From positions 40,763,584-40,827,583 of the forward strand of contig OY759263.1 of NCBI GenBank assembly GCA_963662155.1: a stretch of 64,000 nucleotides of DNA, given 5' to 3'. Each line of letters starts with the position of its first letter. The first letter of the stretch is position 1. The notes under the pieces are model-generated. The model saw nothing but the letters and a program-made list of their open reading frames with translations, made no database searches and was not told the DNA's origin. Positions 25,298-38,100 of the stretch are shown one piece after another. The position numbers and the translations under genes were made by a program. The DNA is from Lamellibrachia columna. Its lineage: Eukaryota; Annelida; Polychaeta; Sabellida; Siboglinidae.

Positions 25298-27049
25298 GTC
25301 AGTCTATCTTGGGTAATTATGTTCTACTACTTTGAGTCTACACCTTTTTCTTCAAATTTCGCTTTACTACAACTTTGCATCTACGTTTTGTTGGGTGGTC
25401 CCTTTCTTAGAAACATTCCATTTGGGCAAGTTCCCACAAATGACCATTTCCATGATAATAAAGTCCATAGTAATTTTCAATGTGAAATTGTTCCATAGAA
25501 GACAAACTGGAGCAAGATCAGAAACGGGTACTTTTCTTGCTATCAAAGGATGAAATTTCCTTAAAACTGCATTTGAACGAAAGAAGGTGCTGAAATGACA
25601 AACAAATAATTTTTTTCTTAAAATGGAAATTAACTGGTTGAAAAGTCGTTTTCAAACAAATTAGAAATTGTTCAATAAAAGAGCAAGCGACAAAGTCCCA
25701 CAAGGGCGTTTTCATTGTAACCGCGGACACAGGGTTTCATAAAAGGTAATTTCCTTTCACTCCAAAAACTGCACTTCAATTGATAAAAGGGTCTAAATTT
25801 TTAGACAAATGATTTATTCCTTACATTACAATTGGGCATGCATCACGAAGGCTTCAAATATTGTAGATCATTATGTGAGAAACACAGACGTTTATCACAA
25901 ACACACAGTTCCACCGTTTACTATAATGTAGTATATACATATGTTAGTAAGGAGACGGCCAGGACCTGTATTTGGATTGTTGTTGCCATGATATAGAAGA
26001 AATGTACATCTAGTTTTTTTAATGACATTGAATGGTTGGGTGGTGCGTTGTGGCCAATATTGCATCCCTTGTAGCCCACTTAATTGAAATGCCAATTTAA
26101 ATGGCATGTAGCCCACTTAATTGAAATGCCAATTTAAATGGCACACTAAAAGAAGACGTGCTCCTTGTTATACCAATCGAGCCCTAGTTGAACCTGGAAA
26201 ATTGTTTCTTCTGTTTCCTGAATTGATTCACGCATAACAATTGATTCACCTGCAGTGCACTAATATTACTGCAGGACTAAACAACCCCAGTTTCATATAT
26301 AACCTGCCGAACGTTACATAAACTTAAACTACATAAACTATTCAACAGTTGAATGAGTAAGCTAAGGAGTAAAGGAGGATAAGTGAGGAGACAATGGGAC
26401 TTAAGGTGGTGCCCACATATCATTATATTTCCAGGAAATGAGATCCACATTACCGAAGCTGCAACGGAGAAAGCCCTACTTCCGACGTTTGTTTGAATAT
26501 AAATTTGCTGTTTGCTTACCAAAATGGTGGAAGAAACCTGACAACTATTCTACCCATTGCGTTCACTGATTCACCGCACGTAAAGGACTAACTATCGTAG
26601 ATAAATAAATGTCAACAAGTCTAGGTATGGAAGAAAAACGCGCAACGTAGACTGGACGACTGAACTAATCAAAAGACGAACTGAACAAAGTATGTCTGAC
26701 AAAATAACACAGATGGCAGGCTCTCAAATATCATTCGGGGTTGTCCAAAGAGTGAAACGCGTGTAAGATAGTGTTTTTCTTATATATATGCTACATCAAT
26801 ACACAAGAAGAGAATCATGTCAAAATCAGCGTACTACAGAACTTTATCACTGAAGTGTCGTCTGCCAGATATGCCAACATGTAACATTCAGCAACGAACA
26901 TGATAACGCATTCCTCGTACACCAACAAACATAAAACTTAGTAGATGTTCCAACATTAGATTGAGTGAGCTAAGACGTTTCACACTAACACAATCTCACA
27001 GACGCATTTATCATAAACCAAAACATCGTTGGGACATTTGTTAATCAAA
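25298..27049. other. No gene recognised; one short duplication
   Basis: A 37-bp duplication (GTAGCCCACTTAATTGAAAT block) occurs at 26068-26143. Otherwise AT-rich sequence with no supported feature. Confidence 0.5.
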
Positions 27050-27330
27050 CCACACAGGTAAATCATGATTTAATCAAAATACATAACTGGAACAATGTTT
27101 AGCCATAGTGCATAGCTGGAATGTTGTTTAACTATAAAACATTGTTGGAACATTATTTATTCCATAACATATAAAGCTCTGGAACATTGTTTGACCATAA
27201 TGCATATTGCTTGAACATTGTTTAGCCAAAATACATTGGAACATTGTTTGACTTGACCATTAGACACAGCTGGAATATTTTTTTATCATAAAACATAGCT
27301 GGAACGTTGGTCAACAAAAACTGTCAACAA
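27050..27330 (+). repeat. Degenerate ~40-bp tandem repeat
   Basis: Six or seven strongly diverged units based on GGAACATTGTTTGACCATAA and CATAGCTGGAA. Confidence 0.6.
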
Positions 27331-27831
27331 ATTGAAGGCCAAATTTGGCGTTGTTTCTCTCGCACTTCATTGGCATTGGTTCATGAAAAAAAATCCACTC
27401 TCACGAACAGCGATGCTTGCTTCTTATTGCTGTATAGAAACATCCGTACATAAACGTACACTATTAGCCTGCAGACAAACACGGGCTGACTGATTCAATA
27501 AAATGTTAAATGGCAAATTTAATTTACCGATAAAATATTCAGCACCACGAATGACTGAAGCCATAACACGTTCCTACATAGTTCGATACATCAGAAGAGT
27601 AGGTGCCAAAGTGAATCACTGGCAATACTGTGACATTCAGTAATGATGGCTTTCCTGCGAATGTCACCAGCATGACACTGTCGGCAATACCACCTGGTAA
27701 TGATCATCGTTAGCATAAATATGATTGACTTCAAGGAGTGTAGAGCAGAGGCGGCATTCGTATCGTTGAATGAGCCGGCACAGCAGCGCCACCTGTGTGT
27801 CACCGTGATACTCACTATAGAGCCGTGAAGA

Positions 27832-28151
27832 CATACTAAGCGATGCAGCAATGACCACAACATACTAAGCGATGCAGCAATGACCACAACATACTAAGCG
27901 ATGCAGCAATGACCACAACATACTAAGCGATGCAGCAATGACCACAACATACTAAGCGATGCAGCAATGACCACAACATACTAAGCGATGCAGCAATGAC
28001 CACAACATACTAAGCGATGCAGCAATGACCACAACATACTAAGCGATGCAGCAATGACCACAACATACTAAGCGATGCAGCAATGACCACAACATACTAA
28101 GCGATGCAGCAATGACCACAACATACTAAGCGATGCAGCAATGACCACAAC
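27832..28151 (+). repeat. 29-bp minisatellite
   Basis: Eleven almost identical copies of CATACTAAGCGATGCAGCAA plus TGACCACAA, suggesting recent expansion. Confidence 0.97.
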
Positions 28152-28815
28152 ACAATTCCTGGTTTCAGGATGACATTGATAACTGTCACGCACGCCCGAG
28201 CATACGCACGCATGCTCGCTCGCACGCACCCACGCACGCGCACGCACACGCACACGCACACAAACACAAGAGTCATCCGAGACTACTTTATTGGTGATGT
28301 GCAGGTTAAGGAATTTCGGGTCATATACAATATACACAATGAAACTGCACAATATGTCCGTCATGGGCAGGAGTCCGCTAGGGCGAATTACATTACGTGG
28401 ACATTCACTAGATGGCGCCATTATATAATTAATGGTTACTTTGACGTCCGCTAGTTGCTACTGCTGCGAACGGTTTATAAAACAATACATGATGTGTCAT
28501 TAATTAGATGTCGTTATAAACCAAGTTGGTGAAAATGTCACTAATGACACAGCATTGCTGCATTAATATGGAAATCGAGCTTGCATGCATGCGTGCATGC
28601 GTGTGAGCGTGTGAGAACGTGCGATAACATGCAATCAATAGCAAACAGTTGATGCCGTGCTTGCAATAACAAGTACTGTATAAACTGTTCACGACATCCT
28701 TCATTAACAATGATACCAAAGTCGTGACGAACTGACGGCTATACAGAACTTGACATATCCGTATCACACGAGCGTATATTAAACCATAAAACACGACTGC
28801 GGGAAACAAAAATAA

Positions 28816-29103
28816 TCACGGACGAGACCAAAGAAGCGCCGTCGTTGCACACAGACAGCCGACCAGTGCCGAGTTGTCTACAGTGTTGGTGAGTTGAGCG
28901 CCGTTGTCTGTCCGACGTCTGTGTGTGGCGGCGTCTGGCGCGACCTCGGTGGCTGACTCGGGGCGGGTTGGTTTGACGAGGATGCTGTACACGGTCTGTC
29001 GCGTGGAGAGCAGCGGTAGCCGCACGGTGAATATGATGGAGTTGGTCCAGTCTTCGGCCGTCTCAACATCAACCTTCGTCTTGGCGTCATCGTCAGTAAA
29101 TAT
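28816..29103 (-). CDS. Secreted-protein gene last exon
   Basis: A clear pyrimidine-rich acceptor (CCTTATCTCTTCTTCC then GATAG) precedes 95 codons and a stop. Reads IFTDDDAKTKVDVETAEDW, later SILVKPTRPES, and ends in the hydrophobic tail. Codons are strongly GC-ending. Confidence 0.65.
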   Translation of the reverse strand: MFTDDDAKTKVDVETAEDWTNSIIFTVRLPLLSTRQTVYSILVKPTRPESATEVAPDAATHRRRTDNGAQLTNTVDNSALVGCLCATTALLWSRP

Positions 29104-32100
29104 CTATCGATGGAAGAAGAGATAAGGCAACAACCTGTTTTTGCTACGTGAACAGAATAAAACACTGCAAAAAATGCAGTAACGCAGGACTCATTTACAA
29201 CTTGATACGTATTAGTGTTCATAAAACCGTTTTTCAAATTGTGTATAATTATTGCCTATGAATGGCGATACAATATGTTGTGGACATAACATTTATTATC
29301 ATAAACGAAATATGGGACACTTGGGACTGCCCAAATGGCTTTACACTTCACCCCCCCCACACTTCACCTCCCCCCTTTCACTCCAACGCCAACTCGACAT
29401 CTCTGGGAAGCCATAATGCAATTACTGCGCGACAACGTTCACACATCCACAACCACCTACAGCCAGGCACTCGTTCACACAGTTCAATGAACTGACGCAA
29501 CGTGAAGTGAACATTCAAAATAGCCCAAGCTTTAAAACGGCTGCAAGAGGGACTCGAACACGATTTAGAGTCCGTTGTTCTAACCGCTGCACCACCTGCC
29601 CCACTTGTTACAGGCCTGAAGTCGCTATGAGACAACGAAGCGGCACCAGGGGCCCCCACGGACTGACCGGTGGGAGGGACGCATTCTCTTGGTCGACTGG
29701 GCAAAATTAAGCGAAACGTCCTCGCTGAAACTTATGATATAGGGCATACTGCTGTATACCTGCCAAGTGTTCCATTCAGCGAAATATATATCTGTTTCCT
29801 TGAGAGTCCGCTATTGAAATTATATTTTACCCGGTCCGAAAATATAAATTTTATTTTGGTGAATGAAATTTTCCACAAAGACATATGTCATGTGTATCAA
29901 TTCAACATAACACAATTAGTGGCCTTAAGATCTTGATTTGGAACATAATTTTCGATATAATTTTCGGAAATATTACCCAACACTCCCGATGTCGATCTTA
30001 TTTCGTCCCCATTGCACCTGGCTTGTGCCTCCTGTCTTTCCCTAGGCGCGCCCTTTCTCCCAATCCTGTTTTTTCTCACTCCCTGGTTCCTACTTTATTT
30101 TTTATCCATGTAACTTTCTATCAAATGACATTCCAAGTGTCAACGTCTGTGCCAGCTATTCCTCACATTACCAAATACGTCGAGATGTATCGGTTTCAAA
30201 CGCCACTCCACTTAACGAATATGCGGGTGAAATGTGTGCGAAAGATGTTGATGTCTAAACCAATTAATACGTTGAGACAACGGTTATTTTATATTTACAC
30301 GTCGACCCTGTTAGTTTAGTAGTTGACAAGGACACGTTGATCTACACGGAAGTATTCCTGACAGCTGGTTGCAGTAAATGATATGGCGAGATCGCAATGT
30401 TATATTGACTCGATTATACCAGTCTGTGTGAATGGTGCCAGGGAGAGCTGCCGGCACGCAATGGAACGCATCGCGTGAAGCACGCGGCTTTGATTGAATC
30501 CACACTGTAATTTTAGTGATTTATATTATATTAAAAGAAACGTAACGTAATAGTTAATGTTTGATGCTATTATCGTGGACGCATTACTACGCCAGTGATA
30601 GAGTAATAGTGTTACGAGTATTCGGCACACCCATTAATGTATGCACGTTTTAGGGTGTCTAGACACATATCCAACAAGTGTGGTATGTGATTTGATGCCC
30701 TACATGCGTTGCGTGCGTTAACGTTCGTTGGACACAGAAAACCTAGCCACAAAACTGGAATTTATCTTAAGGATGATATACTGGCAATATGGTGAGTGGA
30801 CAAAATATTGTTTTAACATAATTGTTGACGCAACAGAATACACAAAGAATCGTTTACTTCACAGTATTGTTGATGTGACATTATTGTTGACGTAATCGTA
30901 TTGTTGACTTAACAATATATTGTTGACGTAACAGTATTATTGACTTAACAATAATAGTATTGTTGACGTAATAGTATCGTTGACTTAACAATATTGTTGA
31001 CGTGACAATATTGTTGACTTAACAGTATTGTTGCCTTAACAGTATTGTTGACTTAACAGTATTGTTGAATTATCAGTGGTGTCCAATTGACATAACAGCT
31101 AACATGTTAATGCCAAACACCACCTGTGTAGCCAGTCAGCGTATCGTATCACGCGGTTAATGTTCGCAACACATTCGACATCCAGTATGTAGAGCAGAGG
31201 CGGTGAGAACGAGGAGAGCAGTGGCAACGTGAGGGAGAAAGCTGGTAAGAAGAAGAAAGATGATAAGAGACAGAGTATGCAACAAAAGAGAGGTAAGCGG
31301 GTGAGTGGAGAGGGATTGCCAGGTGGTAAGATAGTAAAGGTTGATGATAGAAGAGAAAGGGGGCATAGTGTGCGACAGGAAATGAGCTTTGCTGATGTAG
31401 TATCACAGGGGAAGGCGAGGAAAGCCCGGGTATTTGTGGGGGACTCCATCATTAGGAAAGTGGATAAAATTGTAAACAGAGGAGATGACATAACAGTATG
31501 CCTACCAGGGGCAAAAATAGAGGATATAGCAGCGAAGGCAGGACACGTCATGTGTGGTGGCACGGGAGGTGCTGTTCTCGTGCATGTGGGAACGAACAAT
31601 GCCGAGAAGGCGGGACACTTAAAGAGGCATGAGTTGGACAGATTGTATGATCGAGGATTATTACCAATAATGGGAGGCAGGGGTGAGGAATATAGGAACT
31701 GTTGGAGGATGGCGATCAACACACAAGTACAGAAGGTATGTATGGAGGAGGGAGTAGGCTTCGTTGACATATAGTTAAACTTTGTTGGGAAGAGATTACT
31801 TTTTCATGAGAGATGGACTTCATCTGACAGGAAAAGGTTCTGCAGTTCTTGGGTGTGAGTTTGTCAGAGTTGTCGACGAGGGCACAGGTACCACACATTA
31901 TTTAAACTAGATGCGCAGGGGGAACTGACAGAGAAAACTCAATTTCAGACAATGAATTTAAATGTGTATGCTTAAATGCCAGGAGCATAGTAAATAAAAA
32001 AAGTGAGTTAGACATTATGGTAGCAGATATTGATCCTCATGTAATAGGCATCACAGAATCATGGGCAAATAAAGATATAGTAGATGCTGAGTTAGCACTG

Positions 32101-35100
32101 ACAGGCTATGTAATGTTTAAGAAGGATATACGAGAAAGAAGAAAAGGTGGAGTAATTTTATACATTAAAGAATCTATCCAAGCATATGAAATACCACTGA
32201 AAAGTGAAGCAGATTGTGAGGAAATAATTTGGTGTAACATAGTTACCAGGAACTCAACATTAACAATAGGAGTAGTTTATTGTAGTCCTAACATAGGACA
32301 AGAGGAAGATGTAAAATTACAAAAGCCGATAAGGGAGGTGAGCAAGGGGGAATGTGTTATAATGGGTGATTTTAACCATAACCATATACAATGGGAATCA
32401 TTAGAGAGTGCTGGAGGTAACGACCATCAGTTTCTACTTCTAACACAGGATTGTTTCCTTACTCAACATGTCTTGGAACCAACCAGAGGTTGGAATGTGT
32501 TAGGTTTAATTTTGTCTTCTCAAAATGAATTAGTTGATAATGTTAAAGTACCCGAACCTTTGGGTTCAAGTGACCATAACCAAATCCAGTTTAATATAAA
32601 AGTAAAAACAAGGAATGCATATAAAAAACATTGGAGGAGGAACTTCAACAAAAGCAAATATAAAGAGATGAGAACATATCTAGCAAATATAGATTGGAAT
32701 AACTTGCTGAAGAACAAGACAAAATTTAACAAGATTTAACAAGATTGCCATCTCAAACAACAAGTTCCAGATGGCAAGTGGACAAGGAAGCCATTGGCTT
32801 ATCGAGAGTCCAACAATTTTCTCACCTATGTGTAGCCCGCCCTTATCAGATATCTGTCAATTCTATTTTTAAACATATTCACACTACTAGCATTAACACA
32901 ATCATTTGGCAGTTTGTTCCATTCATTTATAACCCTCTGTGAGAAAGAGTACTTTCTCATGTCCAACCTACACTGCTCCTTAACTAATGCTGCTTTATGT
33001 CTTCTGGTTCTACTGCCTTCTTTAAGTTTGAAGAACATATTCCTATCAAAATCCTCATAACCGTTCACTATTTTAAACATTTATATTTGATCTCCTCTTA
33101 GTCTCCTGGTCTCTAGTGTTGTCAAACCACATAGGACATGGAAAAATGGACGAAGAATATAAAATGGGGGATGCTGTACTATATAGAACCACAACAGAAA
33201 AGGACTTAGGTGTAATATTTAGTGCTGACATGAAAGTTTCAGAACAATGCGGGATTGCTGCTTCGAAAGGAAATCAAATTCTAGGGCTAATTAGGAGAAC
33301 TATCACGTATAAGGAGAAACAGCTAATTGTACCCCTGTACAAAGCAATAGTTAGTCCACATTTGGAATACTGTATACAAGCATGGAGGCCATATCATAAG
33401 AAGGACATAGACAAGCTAGAAAGAATACAACGAAGAGCAACTAAAATTAATCCAGAATTAAGAGACCTTAGTTATGAAAGCCGCTTATTACAATGTGGTC
33501 TGACAACACTAGAGACCAGGAGACTAAGAGGAGACCAAATAGATGTGTTTAAAACAGTGAACGGTTATGAGGATGTTGATAGGAATATATTCTTCTTAAC
33601 TTAAAAAGGCAGTAGAACCAGAGGACACAAAGCAGCATTAGATAAGGAACAGTGTAGGTTGGACATGAGAAAGTACTCTTTCACACAGAGGGTGATAAAT
33701 GAATGGACCGAACTGCCAAATGATTGTGTTAATGCTAGTAGTGTGAATATATACACTCTAGCATATATACACTCTAGCAACACCCTAGTGTTTACAAACA
33801 GTACAACACGCACGCACGCACTCACGCACACACGCAAGCACGCACACATACACACACGCACGCACGCACACTCGTCCGCAGTAGTTGCTAGCCAGGCCAT
33901 CAATGTGATGTTGTAGCGGCAGTTAATAAAACATATGATGTATAGAGGCGTGCGCGGGGCAGACACACGGCTACAGAGCTCTTACTGTGACATGTCTCTT
34001 GAGTTACCCATTTCGTCACATCCATGACCCTCTCACACAAACAAAAAGCGTCTTGCCTTAGCTGCGGAGAGACTTCATCGAAAAACATGTTATGTCAGCG
34101 TGGGCTCTAGCTCAGAGTAAGTAGGCGTTTTATTGCGAGACAACCTGTCTCACAATAACGACATAGACATGGATGGATTCTTTACTTAAGGGTGCGGAAT
34201 GTTCAGTGTCAATGTCAGTGTCATGTTGTGTTACGAAAGAAATGACAACGCCCTTTCACTACATGACTTTGTTGACATTGTCACGTTGCCATAATGAAAC
34301 GTTCTACTTTCAATGAAAAAGGAAATTATATATTTTGACAATTAAAACCGGCTTATGCGAGCAGGCTAACCATGGAGGTGCTATGTACAGCATTGTGATA
34401 CGCTGTTAACTGTGATCGACCTGGTGTATACACGTACACGCTGGCGGATACACGTACACGCTGGCGGATACACGTACACACTGGCGGATACACGATCTAA
34501 ATTTGGGAAGGCAGCGTTGTTATTATTATTATATGTATTATTATTTGTGTTCTTGCATAAGTCATTAATAAGAATTGGAAGAATGGAAGAAAACACATTC
34601 TTGATTCCGTAGGGACTGCGAAAAAATCCTCCGATGTGTTTCAATGTTTTCAGAGACAAGATATCATATTAAGCAATAATGTAACCGTCGTCAGGTCGGT
34701 GGGTTAGGCTCAACTGAAGCCCGATTGGCAGAAGTATTTTATCAGATGTTGTAGTTTTGTTTTACAGCTGCTGTTCTGTTAACCACCCGGTGTGCAGCAG
34801 TGACTGAGAAAGAGCGGCTCCGGAAACAGTAAGTCACACTTGGTGAAACCGGATGAGGATTGATGCAGCGTTCTGTCCGTGAACACTCGAGACACACACA
34901 CGGCTGGTTTCCGCAACAGGTGGCTGCAAGGAGGCGCTTTCTTTTGTACTGGTTGTCGTAGAAAGTACATCACAGAATACTCTGTGCTTTAAAACGTTGG
35001 GTTTTTTTTGCGCTTTTTCAGTTAAGTCCTGATCGCTTCATTATGTTCGTTCATATGATAAATTCATTGTGTAGGCTTGTGTATTATACAAGCCTACACA

Positions 35101-38100
35101 ATAAAACAATCCTGCGTTATTCCAGGGAATAGGACTGTTTGTAGTATAACACAACCATTAGCGCTCATTGTTTAATTGTGTTTATCCACATCGAACCCAC
35201 AGCGTCTGGCGTCGTTCACCAACCTCCTTCAAACTCAACTCAGTTTCGAGTGGTGGGGTTGATCAGTGGTGGTTAAAGCAGGTGTAATGATATATTTTGA
35301 TAACAGCGCTGAACAAAGGTTTGGCTACGATTATAAGATTCAAACTAAAAACCGTCCCATAATCTGCAGCGTAGGGTAAAATCGGGTATTATGAGCATAG
35401 CGACTGTTATGAGCACCCACCCTCTAGCCTAAGCCAACATTGTCAGGTGGTGCCATCTGTGTTATTTATGACGTCGTCTGCAACTCGTGGGCGCCAACTG
35501 AGTCCTTCGATCTGGTGAATATTTTCCAAGGTGAGGTCTATTGAAGTTTTTGTGCAATTTTCTTATAATATCAGCCTATCGAAGAAACTCTTCTAATTCA
35601 AAATGCATATCGTGGAGGTGTGCACGTGAGGCTTAACTGAAACGATGAGTTGCTTTTCGTTACTGAATGGCGATAATACAGCATTTGCCGAAGATGGTTC
35701 TGCTAAATGGTCATATTACGGCAGAGCATATATGTTAGGCTAATATGAGCATGCTACGTGGAGGTAATATGAGCAGGGTTCTCATAATGGCCGATGGGAT
35801 GCTCATATTACCTTGTGTTGAATTGCGTGCACTCCGCATTCGGTGTATAGGCCCCTATATGAAAATTTATTTTATTGTTTAGCGTTTTTGTCTATATTTA
35901 GGTATATGCTGACTAGTATTTTATTTTAATAAAAGACTCACATTTTTTTCAGATGCCAAAAGCAAAGGAGAAGTTCCCACGCACAAAATGGACGTTGTCG
36001 AACATGCAAGCGGCCTACGCGATGTGATCATATATAAACGTTCAGAAAAACGTTCCGATGAAGAAAACAATGCGCCACGAGAAACACTGAGACGACACGT
36101 AAAGAAAGCTCGCCGTGGAGAAGGCGTCGTAAAGTATCTTGGAGGCACACCGATTTTATATCAGGACCAGGAAGACGAACTGAGGGAAATTATATTTGAC
36201 ATGGAATCGAAACTGTTCGGCCAAGAGATGTGGCTTTTGGCAGCAGAGCTGATCCAAAAAGAAACGAAGATTGGATTCAGTGCAAACCATGCTGTTTTTG
36301 GTTTCACGAATCGTGCGCTGAAGAGGGCGGCATTCTGGACGACGACAGCTTCACTTGTCAATCGTGTGTCTAGACACTACTCGGTTTCTAGGTAAGAGTT
36401 CTGTGCTTATCTGCATTTTAAAATAAAACAATACATTTTTAATCTTCTAGCATAATTGTATTATTGTTGATATATTTTCACTTGCACTAGGCATTACTTT
36501 TACACAGTATTTATAAAACAGACATACATACATGCCATTTGTCTCTTCTGGTAATGTAAGCATTTTTCTAGGACCACTTTTTTAATGCAATTTTGTCATA
36601 AACCCACTAATGAACTTATTGTGACAGTTTGAAACAGTATGCGATGGTCTAATCTATGCACTATATATGAGGCAATTCGGACATGTATTTCACAAAATAT
36701 TGGCCAAAATCAAAACTATGCTCATAATACCCGACTTTATTCTATGTGAATTAGAGTTGAGAAGAAATCGACACGCCCAGTATGTTAATTACGGTACCTT
36801 GTTTGGCAGCCAAAGAGAAGTCCCGCCTCCAAATTGCAGTTTCTTCCCGAAAGCCTTCTTGTCTCGGACGACGACGGGACCATTTCCAAAGACAGCTGCT
36901 TCCACCTGGCGTGTGAATAATCAGTCCGTCAGTTATATAATGTATCATACATCATTTAAAACTGTAATTGTTACACTCAATTTCAGTGTATTGAACAATA
37001 CATTTTCTGCAATTTTTTTCAAAATAATTATCTTAAAAGCAACATAATGTCAGCTGCATATCAAACGCGCTTTGACAGACCTGAACAAAATTCACGTCTT
37101 TGACATACCTGAAAAAAATTCACGTCTTTGACATACCTGAACAAAGTTAACGTCTTCGCAATCTTCACACTGAAGTTCATCGATTTCAAATTCCATTTTG
37201 ACGTCACCTTTGTCAACTCGCAGGGCACCAAGTGACGTCACGACACTTGATTGGGCAAACAAGTATGCCTTCAAGGTAAAGCGCGATCCCATCTCTGGGA
37301 CATTATCCCACATCCGCCGTCCCTGGGCCAGGATTCCATCGTACTTGTCGGCTTCCCACGCGTCCAGGTGGAAGGAAGCACTTTTCCCATTTCCTTCCCA
37401 GTTCACCCGTTTTAGTGTATTTCCCTTCTTTCCTTGAAACGTCAATGATCTCATCTTGACAATCAGGCGATTGGGGTCGTCGTCTGGGTCAGGAATAGGA
37501 AATGACCGGTTGCTCCGGCCAATGGTCACTTCTCCCTGTGGACAATGACGGCCAAATATTAGTAACAGCAACAGTGGCGGCGACGGCGACGACAACAGTG
37601 ACACCAACAACAACAACGACAACAACGACAACAACGACAACAACGACAACAACAACAACAACAGCTACAACATCGACGACGACAACAACAGCAACAACAA
37701 CAACAGCGATAACAGCAACATCAGCGACAACAACGACGACGACGACAACAACAACGACAACAGCAACAACAAAGACAACAACGACAACAACGACAACAGC
37801 AACAACAGCGACAATAACGACGACAACAACGACAACAACGACAACAATGGCAACAACGACAACAGCAACAACAACGACGACAACAGCGACAACAACGACG
37901 ACAACGACAACAACGACGACAACGACGACAACGACAACAATGGGAGATGACATAGACGTCGCCGTGTTTACAATGTATATACGAAACTAGACGCCAAACA
38001 GGTTAACTGTATAGGCAAATGGTATAACTTGAAGATGTGAAGACGTTGAGTTCTTTACAATATGTTAAACAGATGAGAAGTTTACTAGTGACAAATTATT

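Larger units (their letters stand above)
31206..33752 (+). mobile_element. CR1-like LINE with esterase ORF1, endonuclease and rearranged 3' end
   Basis: Three plus-strand parts of a CR1-type element are visible: ORF1 (31229-31880), the ORF2 endonuclease (31970-32735) and an ORF2 C-terminal piece (33132-33752). Between the last two lies a minus-strand 3'-end fragment (32736-33131). Most of the reverse transcriptase, including the catalytic block, is missing. All parts belong to the same family as 56765-58345. Confidence 0.85.
33873..35373. other. Intronic or intergenic sequence
   Basis: Contains the 20-bp repeat at 34424 and the possible exon at 34752. A short palindrome of CTTGTGTATTATACAAG type lies near 35075-35100. 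Nothing else supported. Confidence 0.5.

Noticed and set aside
29378..29704. Minus-strand frame of 108 codons
   Set aside because: It runs through the tRNA-like SINE head and a low-complexity flank; no splice or domain support.
37489..37990. Poly-Thr and poly-Val frames of about 150 codons
   Set aside because: Translations of the ACA/ACG triplet tract within an intron.
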